Shown here: piece by piece, positions 48,276 through 57,429 of the stretch
Position numbering within the stretch: the stretch's first letter is position 1
Layout: each line of letters starts with the position of its first letter
Assembly (NCBI GenBank): GCA_021779535.1
Contig: JAJYAM010000002.1
Span: 15,926-79,448 of the forward strand
Direction of reading: 5' to 3'
DNA: 63,523 bases
From: Pseudomonadota bacterium
GTDB lineage: Bacteria > Pseudomonadota > Gammaproteobacteria > Steroidobacterales > Steroidobacteraceae
Made by a program: the position numbers and the translations under genes
The notes under the pieces: generated by a model
The model's input: only the letters and a program-made list of their open reading frames with translations
Told to the model about the DNA's origin: nothing
Database searches by the model: none

Positions 48276-49627
48276 ACGCACAGGCGATGAAGACCTTCGT
48301 CGGCATCGATCTCGGGTCGACCACGACGAAGTCGGTGCTGCTCGACGAGAGCCAGCGGGTGATCGGCCGCGGCATCACCAATTCGCGCTCCAATTACGCG
48401 ACCGCGGCGCGGGTCGCGGGCGAGGAGGCGAGAGTCGACGGACGCTTCACCCTGATCCGCCGGACGCTCACCGAGGGCGGGCTGCTCGGCGAGGGGCTCG
48501 AGGACTTCCTCGCGGACCTCGAGCGCTCGTTCCGTCTCGAGCAGTTCATCGAACGCCTCGACGACCTCGAGTCCACCTGCATCGGCCAGCTGAAGGGCGG
48601 CCGGTTCGCGGCGCTGGAGGATCGGCTGCGCGAGGCGCTCGTGGAGACCTTCCGGCGGCTGCGGGGCGAGGCGCCGGAGATGTTCGCGCCGGGCGCGAAG
48701 CGCAAGTCCGACTTCTTCCGCGACATCGCCGGCGCGCGGTTCTACGCCAACGCCGAGACCGTCGCGCGCGAGGGCGCGTTCCCGTACGAGGTCCTGCTGA
48801 ACGCATACGACAAGGCGATCATCGACGTCGAGAACCGGCCGCCGTCCGGGGGCTTGAACGATCATTTCCGGCGCGCGCTCGCGCGGGTGCTGGCGTCGGC
48901 CGACGGGGTCGGGGCCGGCGCGGCCGACGGGATCCGGGCGGGCGTCGAGTCGTCGATCGGAATCGATCTCGAGGAGACCTATCTCGTCGGCACCGGCTAC
49001 GGCCGCGTGACCCTGCCGTTCTCGAAGGAGCACATCCGATCCGAGATCCTGTGCCACGGACTCGGCGCACACCTGATGTATCCGCGCACGCGGACCGTGC
49101 TCGACATCGGCGGCCAGGACACCAAGGGCATCCAGGTCGACGACCACGGCATCGTCACCAGCTTCCAGATGAACGATCGGTGCGCGGCGGGTTGCGGCCG
49201 CTATCTCGGCTACATCGCCGACGAGATGAACATGGGTCTGCACGAGCTCGGTCCGATGGCGATGAAATCCGACCGGCCGGCGAGGATCAACTCGACCTGC
49301 ACGGTGTTCGCCGGCGCGGAGTTGCGCGACCGCCTGTCGCTCGGCGAGAAGCGCGAGGACATCGTCGCGGGACTGCATCGGGCGATCATCCTGCGCGCGA
49401 TCTCGATCATCTCGAGATCCGGCGGCGTCACCAACGAATTCACGTTCACCGGCGGGGTGGCGAAGAATCAGGCGGCGGTACGCGAACTGCGGCAGGTCGT
49501 GAACGAGAACTACGGCGAGGTTGCGATCAACATCAATCCCGACTCGATCTATACGGGCGCACTCGGTGCAGCCGAATTCGCGCGACGGGCATACGAAGGC
49601 GGGGCGAGACCGGAGGGCAGAGCATGA
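48272..49627 (+). CDS. bcrA: Benzoyl-CoA reductase ATPase subunit A
   Basis: 451-residue ATPase/electron-activating subunit of the BadF/BcrA/HgdC family. The phosphate-1 motif [13 protein letters not shown] is at the N-terminus, the interface cluster cysteines are in [13 protein letters not shown], and adenosine-binding [10 protein letters not shown] is near the C-terminus. An insertion of about 170 residues after the first motif separates it from BcrD. GTG at 48272 with AGGAG upstream overlaps the bcrB stop; ATG at 48287 is the alternative. Confidence 0.94.
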   Translation: MNAQAMKTFVGIDLGSTTTKSVLLDESQRVIGRGITNSRSNYATAARVAGEEARVDGRFTLIRRTLTEGGLLGEGLEDFLADLERSFRLEQFIERLDDLESTCIGQLKGGRFAALEDRLREALVETFRRLRGEAPEMFAPGAKRKSDFFRDIAGARFYANAETVAREGAFPYEVLLNAYDKAIIDVENRPPSGGLNDHFRRALARVLASADGVGAGAADGIRAGVESSIGIDLEETYLVGTGYGRVTLPFSKEHIRSEILCHGLGAHLMYPRTRTVLDIGGQDTKGIQVDDHGIVTSFQMNDRCAAGCGRYLGYIADEMNMGLHELGPMAMKSDRPARINSTCTVFAGAELRDRLSLGEKREDIVAGLHRAIILRAISIISRSGGVTNEFTFTGGVAKNQAAVRELRQVVNENYGEVAININPDSIYTGALGAAEFARRAYEGGARPEGRA

Positions 49628-50472
49628 CGACGATCACGGCAGGCATCGATGTGGGCACCGGCGCCGTGAAGGCGGTGCTGATGCGGGTGCAGGACGGCAA
49701 CACCGAGTGGCTGTCGCGCTCCACGCTGAGGATCCGGCAGCGCGATCCGATCGAACTCGCGCGCCTGTGTTTCGACCAGGTGCTCGAGGACGCCAAGATC
49801 GGCGAGAAGCAGGTCAACTACGTCGCGACGACCGGCGAGGGCGAGAGCGTGCCGTTCCACACCGGGCACTTCTATTCGATGACGACCCACGCCCGGGGAG
49901 CGATCTATCTCGATCCCGAGGCGCGCGCGGCGCTCGACGTCGGTGCGCTGCACGGCCGCGCGATCTCGATGGACGAACGCGGCAAGGTGTTGAAATACAA
50001 GATGACGAGCCAGTGCGCGTCCGGATCGGGGCAGTTCCTCGAGAACATCGCGCGCTATCTCGGAATCGCGCAGGACGAGATCGGCGGCCTGTCGAAACAG
50101 GCGGACAACCCGGAGGTCGTCTCGTCGATCTGCGCGGTGCTCGCGGAGACCGACGTGATCAACATGGTCTCGCGGGGGATCTCGCCGCAGAACATCGTCA
50201 AGGGCATTCACCTGTCGATGGCCAGCCGGCTCGTGAAGCTGCTCAAATCGATCGACGCCAGCACCGGCGTCGTGCTCGCCACCGGGGGCCTCGCGCTCGA
50301 TGCGGGACTCGTCGATGCGCTCAACGAGGAAACCGGTAACATGAAGGGCATGTCGGCGAGGATCCGCGCCCACGCGGATTCGCCCTTCGCCGGCGCGCTC
50401 GGCGCGGCACTCTGGGGTGCCTATCGCTACGATCGACTGGTCGAACGCGGCGAGATCGCGCGCGCGGCTTGA
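49624..50472 (+). CDS. bcrD: Benzoyl-CoA reductase ATPase subunit D
   Basis: 282-residue second ATPase subunit, shorter than BcrA. It shows [13 protein letters not shown], the cluster motif [12 protein letters not shown] with a further conserved [11 protein letters not shown] cysteine, and [10 protein letters not shown]. BcrA and BcrD share a [4Fe-4S] cluster at their interface and couple hydrolysis of two ATP to electron transfer. ATGA overlap with bcrA. Confidence 0.94.
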   Translation: MTTITAGIDVGTGAVKAVLMRVQDGNTEWLSRSTLRIRQRDPIELARLCFDQVLEDAKIGEKQVNYVATTGEGESVPFHTGHFYSMTTHARGAIYLDPEARAALDVGALHGRAISMDERGKVLKYKMTSQCASGSGQFLENIARYLGIAQDEIGGLSKQADNPEVVSSICAVLAETDVINMVSRGISPQNIVKGIHLSMASRLVKLLKSIDASTGVVLATGGLALDAGLVDALNEETGNMKGMSARIRAHADSPFAGALGAALWGAYRYDRLVERGEIARAA

Positions 50473-50496
50473 TGCATTGGACGGAGGATTTGCGAC

Positions 50497-50742
50497 ATGG
50501 CATTGATGATCATCGAAAGCTGCACGGCCTGCGACGCCTGCGAGCCGGTATGCCCGAACCAGGCGATCACCGCGGGACGGCCGATCTACGTGATCGACCC
50601 GATGAAGTGCACCGAATGCGTCGGCGCCGAGGACGAGCCGCAATGCAAGCTCGCGTGCCCGGCCGACTGCATCGTCCCGAACCCGGACTTCGCCGAGTCG
50701 CAGGACGAGCTGCTCGCGAAGTACCAGCAGCTGCACGGTTGA
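50497..50742 (+). CDS. fdx: 2[4Fe-4S] ferredoxin, electron donor to benzoyl-CoA reductase
   Basis: 81-residue ferredoxin with clusters C9-C12-C15-C19 and C38-C41-C50-C54. The second motif has eight residues between its second and third cysteine, the Allochromatium-type low-potential ferredoxin known as donor in Thauera. An extra cysteine follows at 58. A GGAGG precedes the ATG. Last gene of the had-bcr operon, and the probable electron link from KorAB. Confidence 0.93.
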   Translation: MALMIIESCTACDACEPVCPNQAITAGRPIYVIDPMKCTECVGAEDEPQCKLACPADCIVPNPDFAESQDELLAKYQQLHG

Positions 50743-50807
50743 GCGGCCGCCCGGTCGAGCGGCGGCACGGCTGATCACGGCGGGTCGCCCGCGCCACCCG
50801 CGCGGAA

Positions 50808-50831
50808 CCGCCCCGGCGCGTCCCGGGGCGG
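50808..50831. terminator. Hairpin between fdx and the convergent GNAT gene
   Basis: A 9-bp perfect stem CCGCCCCGG/CCGGGGCGG with a 6-base loop in the 129-bp gap of the two converging operons. No T tract. Confidence 0.45.
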
Positions 50832-50871
50832 AGGTCGGCCGGGCGCGCGTCGCGCTCCCGGCGTACCGCGC

Positions 50872-51411
50872 CTAGAGGACCCGATCGAACGCGAGCGTCC
50901 GCGACGGCGCGAAACCGCAGTGGCCGAAGAACGCGAGCATGTCGTGGTCGCTCCAGTCGACCTCGGTCACGACGCGTTCCACGCGCAACGACGCCAGGTT
51001 CGCGAACAGCTGCGCCAGGAGCGCGCGGCCGACGCCGCGCGAACGATACTCCGGCGAGACGCCGAGGGTGTCGATCTCGGCGGCGGGATCGGTCCGGCCG
51101 AACTCGCCGAGACCGACGCGCGCGGTCACGAACCCGACCACGCGCCCGTCGAGCTCCGCGACCAGCGACACACGCAGGTCCGACTCCTCGAGCGTCTCGG
51201 AGAACTTGGCGGCGAGGTAGGCGCCGCGATCGCGCCCGGTGATCTCGCGATCGATCGCGGTCATCGCAGTCACGTCGTCGTCGCGGATCGTGCGGATCGG
51301 TATGCGGTCGCGGGCGAGCGGACCGTAATCCGGCGCGGGCGGGCGGCCGTAGTCGACCTCGGTGGGCTCGCCGACGCGTTGTGGAATTCCGGCGTTCGTG
51401 TTCTTCGGCAT
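50872..51411 (-). CDS. GNAT family N-acetyltransferase (paralogue 1)
   Basis: 179-residue GNAT. A 37-residue polar N-terminus precedes the fold (IPIRTIRDDDVTAMTAID); the acetyl-CoA loop is in SPEYRSRGVGRALL. It shares the segment GEFGRTDP before the core strand with paralogue 2 and, less exactly, with paralogue 3. Last gene of the hcr operon. By analogy with BadL of Rhodopseudomonas palustris it may acetylate an aromatic amine or acid analogue, but protein acetylation is an alternative. AGGAG precedes the ATG. Confidence 0.78.
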   Translation of the reverse strand: MPKNTNAGIPQRVGEPTEVDYGRPPAPDYGPLARDRIPIRTIRDDDVTAMTAIDREITGRDRGAYLAAKFSETLEESDLRVSLVAELDGRVVGFVTARVGLGEFGRTDPAAEIDTLGVSPEYRSRGVGRALLAQLFANLASLRVERVVTEVDWSDHDMLAFFGHCGFAPSRTLAFDRVL

Positions 51412-51428
51412 CGTGACCCGCTCCTGGT

Positions 51429-51920
51429 TCAAATCTCGTCGGGATTCTCGTCGAAGGGCACCGCGACGGGCCGCTCGATCACCAGGCGGCTCGAGAGCTC
51501 GAAGCCCGCGCCCGCGAAGAAGCGCAGCAACTCGTCCATCGTCCAGTCCGCTTGCGAGTGCAGGCGGGGCAGGCCCCGAGTGCGCGCTTCGGCCGTGATC
51601 GCCTCCATCAGCGCCCGTCCGCAACCCTGGCCGCGGCTCGCGGGATCGACGCCGAGCACATCGATCACGGCGCTCGAATCGGTTCGTCCGAACTCGCCGC
51701 GCTGCACGCTCGCGAGCACGAAGCCCGCGAGGCGTCCATCGACCTCGGCGCCGAACTGCAGGAACTCGGCGGGATCCGCCGCGTGCATCCCGAGCCGCTT
51801 CTCCAGGAAGCGCCGGCGCGATCGTCCGACGTGAAGGCGATCGATCTCGACCAGGCGATCGAGGTCCGCGTCGCGCAGCGCGCGGACGCGGGTCTTAACG
51901 GGCGCGGGATTGGCGGTCAT
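51429..51920 (-). CDS. GNAT family N-acetyltransferase (paralogue 2)
   Basis: 163-residue GNAT without the N-terminal extension of paralogue 1. Core motifs: VRALRDADLDRLVEID, then GEFGRTDSSAVIDVLGV and the acetyl-CoA loop ASRGQGCGRALM. It stands 9 bp after the hemerythrin gene and 17 bp before paralogue 1, so a tandem duplication followed by divergence is likely. GAGG precedes the start. Substrate not known. Confidence 0.78.
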   Translation of the reverse strand: MTANPAPVKTRVRALRDADLDRLVEIDRLHVGRSRRRFLEKRLGMHAADPAEFLQFGAEVDGRLAGFVLASVQRGEFGRTDSSAVIDVLGVDPASRGQGCGRALMEAITAEARTRGLPRLHSQADWTMDELLRFFAGAGFELSSRLVIERPVAVPFDENPDEI

Positions 51921-51929
51921 CGGCGGACC

Positions 51930-52421
51930 TCAAAGGTTACCAGCGTATTCGGCTTGCAGCCGCGCATCGGTCTCGGTGTCCAGAGACTCCTCGAGCAGCG
52001 GCAACAACATCTGTTCCTCGATCTCGACGTGCGCGCGCAACAACGCGCACAGCTCGGCGGCGAGGATCCGGTACTCGGCCCACGCGGCCGGGGTGAATCC
52101 ACTGCGTTGCGCGGTGCGGCCGAGCGTCGCGAGCTGCGCGGCGACCGGTCGGATCGCGGCGTGCTCTGCCAGGAGTTGCGCGACGATCTCCTCCTCGCCA
52201 TCGTCCGCGAGACGCTCGAACAGGGGTCGCTCCTCGAAATCGAAGTGCCGGCCGAGCTCGCCGCCGAGCGCGGCGGTCGCGTCGCGGAGCAGCCGCGCGG
52301 TCGCAGGGTCCTGTGCGGCGGGCAGCGGTGCCGCCCCGGTGGTCGCTTGCGCCAGCCGATCGATGAACGCGACGGTCGCGACGTGTTCCTCGTGCAGTAC
52401 CTCGACGATCCGACTGTTCAC
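51930..52421 (-). CDS. Hemerythrin-domain protein
   Basis: 163-residue four-helix di-iron protein. Candidate ligands are in VLHEEHV, RHFDFEERPLF, AEHAAI and AHVEIEEQMLLPLL, the H...HxxxE...H...HxxxE/D pattern of hemerythrins. It may bind oxygen or handle reactive species beside the oxygen-sensitive HcrCAB. GTG start overlaps the hcrB stop and has GGAGG five bases upstream. Confidence 0.82.
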   Translation of the reverse strand: MNSRIVEVLHEEHVATVAFIDRLAQATTGAAPLPAAQDPATARLLRDATAALGGELGRHFDFEERPLFERLADDGEEEIVAQLLAEHAAIRPVAAQLATLGRTAQRSGFTPAAWAEYRILAAELCALLRAHVEIEEQMLLPLLEESLDTETDARLQAEYAGNL

Positions 52422-53437
52422 GGGGCCTCCGTTGGGGGTGCGCCGACCTCGGCGGCCGCCGGCGCGGCGAGCGCGCCCAGCAGCCGGCGGGTGAGTGCGG
52501 CGGCGATCGAACGCCGATGATTCGCCGGGAACAGGGTCGTGCGCATCGGGCGCACCTGCTTCGCGACCAGCTTCTCGGCCGCGGTCAGCACGGACTCGTC
52601 GACGCGACGGCCGAGGAGCGCGGCGGTGCCATCGATCAGCAGCGGCCGCGAGTTCGTGCCGGTGACCGAGATTCGCAGCGCGTTCAATCGTCCGCCCTCG
52701 GTCCGGCAGGCGATCGCGACGCCCGCGAGCGGAAAGTCGAACGAGCGCCGAATGCGCTCCTTCAAGTATCCCGAGCGCGCGGCCGACGCCGGTACCTCGA
52801 TCGCGGTCACGAGCTCGTCGGCAGCGAGGCGCAGGTGTGCGCGCCCTTCCTCGTGGTACAGGTCGGCGCAGGCGACGCGACGACGACCCCCGGGGCCGGC
52901 GATTTCGATCTCGGCGTCGAGTGCGATCAAGGCCGGCGCGAGGTCGCCGCTGAAGGCGGCGTGACAGCGTTCGCCTTCGGGGGCGACGTGACACACCTCG
53001 CCGCCGCTCTTCAGGCACGCGCCGTTCGCGGCGCGCCACCATGCGCTTTGATTGAAATAGATGCAGCGCGTCTGCAGGCACAGGTTGCCGCCGACCGTCC
53101 CGAGCCGGCGGTGTCCGGGCGCGGCGACCGAGGCCGCCGCCGCGTGCAAGGCCGCGTGGCGGCTCGCGATCGCGGGATCCTCCGCGAGCCGCGCGAGGCG
53201 CACCAGCGCGCCGATGCGCGTGCGATCGCCGGTCGTGCGAATTTCCTCGAGCTCGGCGATGCCGGTGATGTCGATCAGCACCGTTGGCGCGAGCAGGCCG
53301 CGGCGCAGGTTCACCAGCAGATCGGTGCCGCCGGCGAGAACCTCGTGCTGCGGGCATTCGGCGCGCGCGGCGATCGCGGCCTCGACCGTCGCCGGTCGGA
53401 TCACGCGCACGCGCGGCAGCGGCAACGGCGCGGTCAT
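52418..53437 (-). CDS. hcrB: 4-hydroxybenzoyl-CoA reductase, FAD / 4Fe-4S subunit
   Basis: 339-residue FAD-binding subunit of the xanthine-oxidase family. It carries the extra [4Fe-4S] loop special to this enzyme: C125, C141, C149 and C158 have spacings 16, 8 and 9, the same as the ligands I recall for Thauera HcrB (122, 138, 146, 155). FAD motifs AGGTDLL and TVGGNLC are present. The start overlaps hcrA by four bases. This loop is the best evidence that the complex is HCR and not another hydroxylase. Confidence 0.92.
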   Translation of the reverse strand: MTAPLPLPRVRVIRPATVEAAIAARAECPQHEVLAGGTDLLVNLRRGLLAPTVLIDITGIAELEEIRTTGDRTRIGALVRLARLAEDPAIASRHAALHAAAASVAAPGHRRLGTVGGNLCLQTRCIYFNQSAWWRAANGACLKSGGEVCHVAPEGERCHAAFSGDLAPALIALDAEIEIAGPGGRRRVACADLYHEEGRAHLRLAADELVTAIEVPASAARSGYLKERIRRSFDFPLAGVAIACRTEGGRLNALRISVTGTNSRPLLIDGTAALLGRRVDESVLTAAEKLVAKQVRPMRTTLFPANHRRSIAAALTRRLLGALAAPAAAEVGAPPTEAP

Positions 53438-55755
53438 CGTCCGCCGCCCGCCAAGGCGTCGAGTCGCTCGCGACGCCGGCGGGCGACCACGGCGTCGAGC
53501 ACCCGGTCGGGAGTCGCCGGCAACACGTCGAGATCGACCCCGATCGCGTCCGCGATCGCCGCGACCAGCGCCGGCGCGAACGAGGCCAGCGCGCCCTCGC
53601 TCGCCTCCTTCGCGCCGAACGGCCCGTTCGGATCGATGCTTTCGACGATCTGCGCGTCGATCGGCGGCGAGTCCAAGCTCGTCGGCATGCGGTATTCGAG
53701 GAAGCTCGCGTGCGCGGGCATCCCGTCCAGGTAGCGAGTCTCTTCCATCAGCGCCTGACCCATGCCCATCCAGACCGCGCCTTCGATCTGGCCGCGGACC
53801 GCGAGCGGGTTGATCGCGAAGCCGCAGTCGAGCGCGACCCAGACGCGGTCGACCGAGATCCGTCCGGTGTCTTCGTCGACGCTGACCTCGACGACCTGGG
53901 CCGCGTAGCTGAAGCCCATCGTCGAACCGACCGCGCCGCCGCGATGCTTGCCACCCTGCGCGTCCGGTGGACAGGTGAAGGTGCCCTTCACGGTCAGGGT
54001 GCCTTGGTCGACGAGCGCGGCCTTGACCGCCTCCCCGAACGAGATCTCCCGGCCGGCCGCGCTCAGCGAGCGGAACCGGCCGTCCGCGCAGTCGATGTCC
54101 GCCGGGTCGCGTTCGAGACGGCGCGCGGCGGCTTCGGTCAACAGGCGGCGCAGGCGCCGGGCGGCGTCGATCGCCGCGTTGCCGACCATGAACGTGATGC
54201 GCGAGGAGTACGCGCCGTTGTCCTTCGGCGTGGTCGCGCTGTCGGCGGCGATCACCCGGACCTGCTCGATGGGCAGACCGAGCGTCTCCGCGACCGCGAT
54301 CGCGACCATCGTCGACGAGCCCTGGCCGATGTCGGCGGCTCCGGTGAACGCGGTCACCGATCCGTCCCAGTCGACCTTCACGTTCACGACCGCGTGCGGT
54401 TCGCCGGTCCAGTGGATCGGTTTCGCCGCGCCGCTCACGTAGTGGGAACACGCCATGCCGAGACCCTTGCCGCGCGGGAGCCGGCCGCGGCGTGTCCTCC
54501 ACCCGCTGGCGGCCTCGACGCGATCGAGGCACTCGGCGAGCCCGTAGCTGTTGATCGCGAGCTCGTTCAGCGTCCGGGTCGGGGCGTGCAGCAGGTTTCG
54601 ACGACGCACCTCGAACGGGTCGAGCCCGAGCTCCCGCGCCATCCGGTCGAGCAGCACCTCGAACGCGTGGCGGGTGTCGACGCTGCCGTGGCCGCGCATC
54701 GCGCCGCAGGGCGGGAGGTTCGCATATACGCGATAGCCGTCGTACTTGACCGCGGGCAGGTCGTACAGGCCGTGCAGCAGCGATCCGGCGTACAGGATCG
54801 TGATCACGCCGTACCCGGCGTATGCGCCGCCGCGCTGCACGACCTCGCATTCGCAGGCGCGCAGCCGTCCGTCACGGCCGAGGCCGAGCTTCACGCGGAT
54901 CCGCGTCTGCGGCCGGGCGCGGTGGGTGATGAACGTCTCCTCGCGCGAGAGCTCCATCGAGACCTTGCCGCCGGCGGCGCGCGCGAGCATCGCGGTCACG
55001 AGCTCGAAATTCAGGACCTCCACGCGGGCGCCGAAGCCGCCGCCGACGAACGGCTTGATCACGCGGATCCGCGACTCGTCCATTTCCAGGCAGCGCGCGA
55101 GCATCATGTGCAGGTAGAACGTCACCTGCGAGACGCTCTGCATCGTCAGCCGCCCGGTGGACGGATCGAATTCGGCGAGCGCCGCATGCGGCTCGATCTG
55201 CGCGTGGTTGACCTCCGCACAATCGATCACCTCCTCGCGCACGAGGTCCGCGGTCGCGAAGCCGGCGGCGACGTCACCGAAGGTGTGATGGACCTCGCGC
55301 TCGAGATTGCCGGGCTTGTCGTCGTGGATCCGGACCGCGTCCGCCGCGCGAGCCTGGTCCGCCTCGTAGTAGGCGGGCAGCTCGCGGACCTCGAATTCGA
55401 TCAGCGACAGCGCGCGTGCGGCCGTTTCGGCGTCGATCGCCGCGACCGCGGCGACGGGTTCGCCTCGATAACGGACTTTGCCGCGCGCGAGCGGGTATTC
55501 GTTCATCGCGATCGGCAATACGCCGTACGGCACCCGGCAATCCTCACCGGTCAGGATCGCGACCACCCCGGGCAGTCGTCGCGCCCGCTCGACGTCGACC
55601 CGCAGGATCTGCGCGTGGCTGCAGGGGCTGCGGAGGATCCGTCCGACGAACGCGCCGCGATGGTCGAGATCGGCGGTATAGCGTGCCCGACCGGTCACTT
55701 TGTCGATCCCGTCGATCAACGGGACGCCATCGCGGGTTCCGGCGAGCTTCGTCAT
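53434..55755 (-). CDS. hcrA: 4-hydroxybenzoyl-CoA reductase, molybdenum subunit
   Basis: 773-residue molybdopterin subunit that removes the para hydroxyl group of 4-hydroxybenzoyl-CoA to give benzoyl-CoA. Seen are GGGFGARVE near the middle, the pterin segment [12 protein letters not shown], and the catalytic glutamate region [10 protein letters not shown] close to the C-terminus. The ATG at 55755 is chosen; a GTG two codons upstream is also in frame. Only a weak ribosome site is visible. Central gene of hcrCAB. Confidence 0.92.
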   Translation of the reverse strand: MTKLAGTRDGVPLIDGIDKVTGRARYTADLDHRGAFVGRILRSPCSHAQILRVDVERARRLPGVVAILTGEDCRVPYGVLPIAMNEYPLARGKVRYRGEPVAAVAAIDAETAARALSLIEFEVRELPAYYEADQARAADAVRIHDDKPGNLEREVHHTFGDVAAGFATADLVREEVIDCAEVNHAQIEPHAALAEFDPSTGRLTMQSVSQVTFYLHMMLARCLEMDESRIRVIKPFVGGGFGARVEVLNFELVTAMLARAAGGKVSMELSREETFITHRARPQTRIRVKLGLGRDGRLRACECEVVQRGGAYAGYGVITILYAGSLLHGLYDLPAVKYDGYRVYANLPPCGAMRGHGSVDTRHAFEVLLDRMARELGLDPFEVRRRNLLHAPTRTLNELAINSYGLAECLDRVEAASGWRTRRGRLPRGKGLGMACSHYVSGAAKPIHWTGEPHAVVNVKVDWDGSVTAFTGAADIGQGSSTMVAIAVAETLGLPIEQVRVIAADSATTPKDNGAYSSRITFMVGNAAIDAARRLRRLLTEAAARRLERDPADIDCADGRFRSLSAAGREISFGEAVKAALVDQGTLTVKGTFTCPPDAQGGKHRGGAVGSTMGFSYAAQVVEVSVDEDTGRISVDRVWVALDCGFAINPLAVRGQIEGAVWMGMGQALMEETRYLDGMPAHASFLEYRMPTSLDSPPIDAQIVESIDPNGPFGAKEASEGALASFAPALVAAIADAIGVDLDVLPATPDRVLDAVVARRRRERLDALAGGGR

Positions 55756-55764
55756 CGGCACCGC

Positions 55765-56256
55765 CTACGCGCCGGCTTCCACGGCCGCACGCACCGATTC
55801 GACGATCTTCACGTATCCGGTGCAGCGGCACAGATTGCCGGCGAGTGCCTCGCGGATCTCCGCCTCGCTCGGATCCGGACGCCGGCGCAGCAGTCCTTCG
55901 GCCGCCATGATCATGCCGGGCGTGCAATAGCCGCATTGGGCGCCGAGCTTCTCGTGAAACGCCCGCTGCAACCGATGCAGCCGTCCGCCCGCGCCGAGCC
56001 CTTCGATCGTTTCGACCGAGCGACCCTCGCAGCGGACCGCGAGCGTGAGGCAGGACGGAACGGGCTCATCGTCCACCAGGACCGTGCAGGCCCCGCACTC
56101 CCCGCCGTCGCATCCGGTCTTGGTGCCGGTCAAGCCGGCGGTCTCGCGCAGGTAATCGACGAGCAGCTGATCGTCCGCGACCGCGTCTTCGCGCCAGCGC
56201 CCATTCACGCGGATTCGTACCAGGCGTTTCCCTGGAACCGGCCCAGACTCGAACAT
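55765..56256 (-). CDS. hcrC: 4-hydroxybenzoyl-CoA reductase, 2Fe-2S subunit
   Basis: 163-residue subunit with two [2Fe-2S] sites: plant-type C49, C54, C57, C69 and the helical C108, C111, C143, C145. GAGGTG lies before the ATG at 56256. First gene of a six-gene operon (hcrC, hcrA, hcrB, hemerythrin, two GNATs) that starts downstream of operator E. Confidence 0.92.
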   Translation of the reverse strand: MFESGPVPGKRLVRIRVNGRWREDAVADDQLLVDYLRETAGLTGTKTGCDGGECGACTVLVDDEPVPSCLTLAVRCEGRSVETIEGLGAGGRLHRLQRAFHEKLGAQCGYCTPGMIMAAEGLLRRRPDPSEAEIREALAGNLCRCTGYVKIVESVRAAVEAGA

Positions 56257-56319
56257 ATGATGCACCTCGCGCCAGCGGCGTGCGGTCCCTCGGAATCTGG
56301 TGTCCCGCAAGCTTCTAGG

Positions 56320-56339
56320 GTATTATAGTACCGGAATAC
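56320..56339. promoter_or_regulatory. Island operator site E (hcr / GNAT-Rrf2 divergent region)
   Basis: Sequence GTATTATAGTACCGGAATAC. Inside it lie a consensus TATAAT on the minus strand (56327-56322, toward hcrC) and TATTAT on the plus strand (56321-56326, toward the GNAT-Rrf2 operon). The -35 regions are poor in both directions. The regulator gene lies in the operon controlled, which suggests autoregulation. Confidence 0.75.
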
Positions 56340-56431
56340 TTGTTTTACGTCTACCGAGACTTTCGCGCCGGCGGACCCCTCTCGTCCGGAGCGGCGCTCG
56401 ACATGGCGATCAAGGAAGGGCAGGGCCTGAT

Positions 56432-56962
56432 GTGAAGCAAGCAACGACCGAGATACGAAAGAAGCGCTCTGGACGTGCGCCGGCGCCGCCCGCAGCGCCA
56501 CCGGCCAGCGAACCGGCGATCGTGATCCGCGCCGCGGAACGGCGCGACGTCGTCGAAGTGACCGCGCTCGATGCGCAAATCACCGGATTGCCGAAACCCG
56601 AGCACTGGATGGAACTGTTCCGGCGTCAACGGTCGGGCGGCGGCGCACCGGCAGGCATCTTCCTGGTGGCCGCCGCGCCCGCGGAGCCCGAACGCGTGCT
56701 CGGCTTCATCGTCGGCGAGATTCGGGCGTGGGAATTCGGCTCCGATCCTTGCGGGTGGGTGTACGCGCTGTCGGTTCGTCCCGACGCGCGCGAACGCGGC
56801 GTCGGCGAAGCGTTGCTCGAGGCGATTGCGGGGGCGTTCCGCCAGGCCGGCATGGGCAAGATGCGCACGATGGTCGCGCGCGACGCGATCTTGCCGATGC
56901 AGTTCTTCCGCGGCGAGGGCTTGATGGCGGGACCGTACATCCAATTGGAGAAGGACCTCTAG
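56432..56962 (+). CDS. GNAT N-acetyltransferase, BadL-like (paralogue 3)
   Basis: 176-residue GNAT with a basic, Pro/Ala-rich 30-residue N-terminus, then the fold (IVIRAAERRDVVEVTALD), the segment WEFGSDPCGWVYALSVRPDA and the acetyl-CoA loop RERGVGEALL. The GTG at 56432 follows CAGGG; no in-frame ATG is well placed. It lies 1 nt before the Rrf2 gene, the same pairing as BadL and BadM in R. palustris, where BadL acetylates aminobenzoates and the products relieve BadM repression, as I recall. That role here is inference. Confidence 0.78.
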   Translation: MKQATTEIRKKRSGRAPAPPAAPPASEPAIVIRAAERRDVVEVTALDAQITGLPKPEHWMELFRRQRSGGGAPAGIFLVAAAPAEPERVLGFIVGEIRAWEFGSDPCGWVYALSVRPDARERGVGEALLEAIAGAFRQAGMGKMRTMVARDAILPMQFFRGEGLMAGPYIQLEKDL

Positions 56963-56963
56963 C

Positions 56964-57395
56964 ATGAAACTCCAGGTCGCCAGCCAGCTCGCGGTGTTCT
57001 CGATCCTCGAGCTCGTCGCGGAGCCGAACCGGCAGATCACGGTCGCGGACATCGGCGCGAAATACGGGATATCGACGAATCACCTCGCGAAGGTGATGAA
57101 CGTGCTCGGGCGCGCCGGTTTGGTGCGCTCGGTGCGTGGTGCGGGCGGCGGATTCCAGTTCAGCGGCAACGCGCGCCGGACGACCCTGCTCGACGTCATC
57201 GACTTGTTCGAGCCGCGGGGCGTGCGAGCGCCCGAGACCGGCGAGCCGGGCCGGCATACCGCCGAGACGGTGGCCCTCGGCATGGTGCTCCGTGAAATCG
57301 ACGATACCGTGAGGGCGACGCTCGGTTCGATCACCATCGCGACCTTGCGCGACCTGGCGAACCGGCAGCGCGCCAAGGCCGCGCTCGCGACCTGA
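56964..57395 (+). CDS. Rrf2 family transcriptional regulator, BadM-like
   Basis: 143-residue Rrf2 regulator: winged helix at residues 1-80 (QITVADIGAKYGISTNHLAKVM, then the basic wing VRSVRGAGGGFQ) and a C-terminal dimerisation helix. It has no cysteine at all, so it cannot hold a Cys-ligated Fe-S cluster like IscR or NsrR and probably senses a small ligand. It is the only regulator gene inside the island and lies behind operator E. I take it as the likely repressor of the five-site regulon; binding is unproven. Confidence 0.85.
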   Translation: MKLQVASQLAVFSILELVAEPNRQITVADIGAKYGISTNHLAKVMNVLGRAGLVRSVRGAGGGFQFSGNARRTTLLDVIDLFEPRGVRAPETGEPGRHTAETVALGMVLREIDDTVRATLGSITIATLRDLANRQRAKAALAT

Positions 57396-57429
57396 GCGCA
57401 TCGACGCCGTTCACCCCGGAGGAGCGACC

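Noticed and set aside
45790-50472. bcr genes as 2-hydroxyacyl-CoA dehydratase and activator
   Set aside because: Two different ATPase subunits plus had, oah, dch and a dedicated ferredoxin fit only class I benzoyl-CoA reductase.
50743-50871. Possible small gene between fdx and the GNAT gene
   Set aside because: Only a GC hairpin is seen; no start with a ribosome site.
53284-56328. 1014-codon plus-strand open frame opposite hcrCAB
   Set aside because: Covers three well-supported genes on the other strand; composition is that of a reverse reading.
56964-57395. Rrf2 protein as IscR or NsrR
   Set aside because: It has no cysteine and the neighbours are not Fe-S assembly or nitric-oxide genes.
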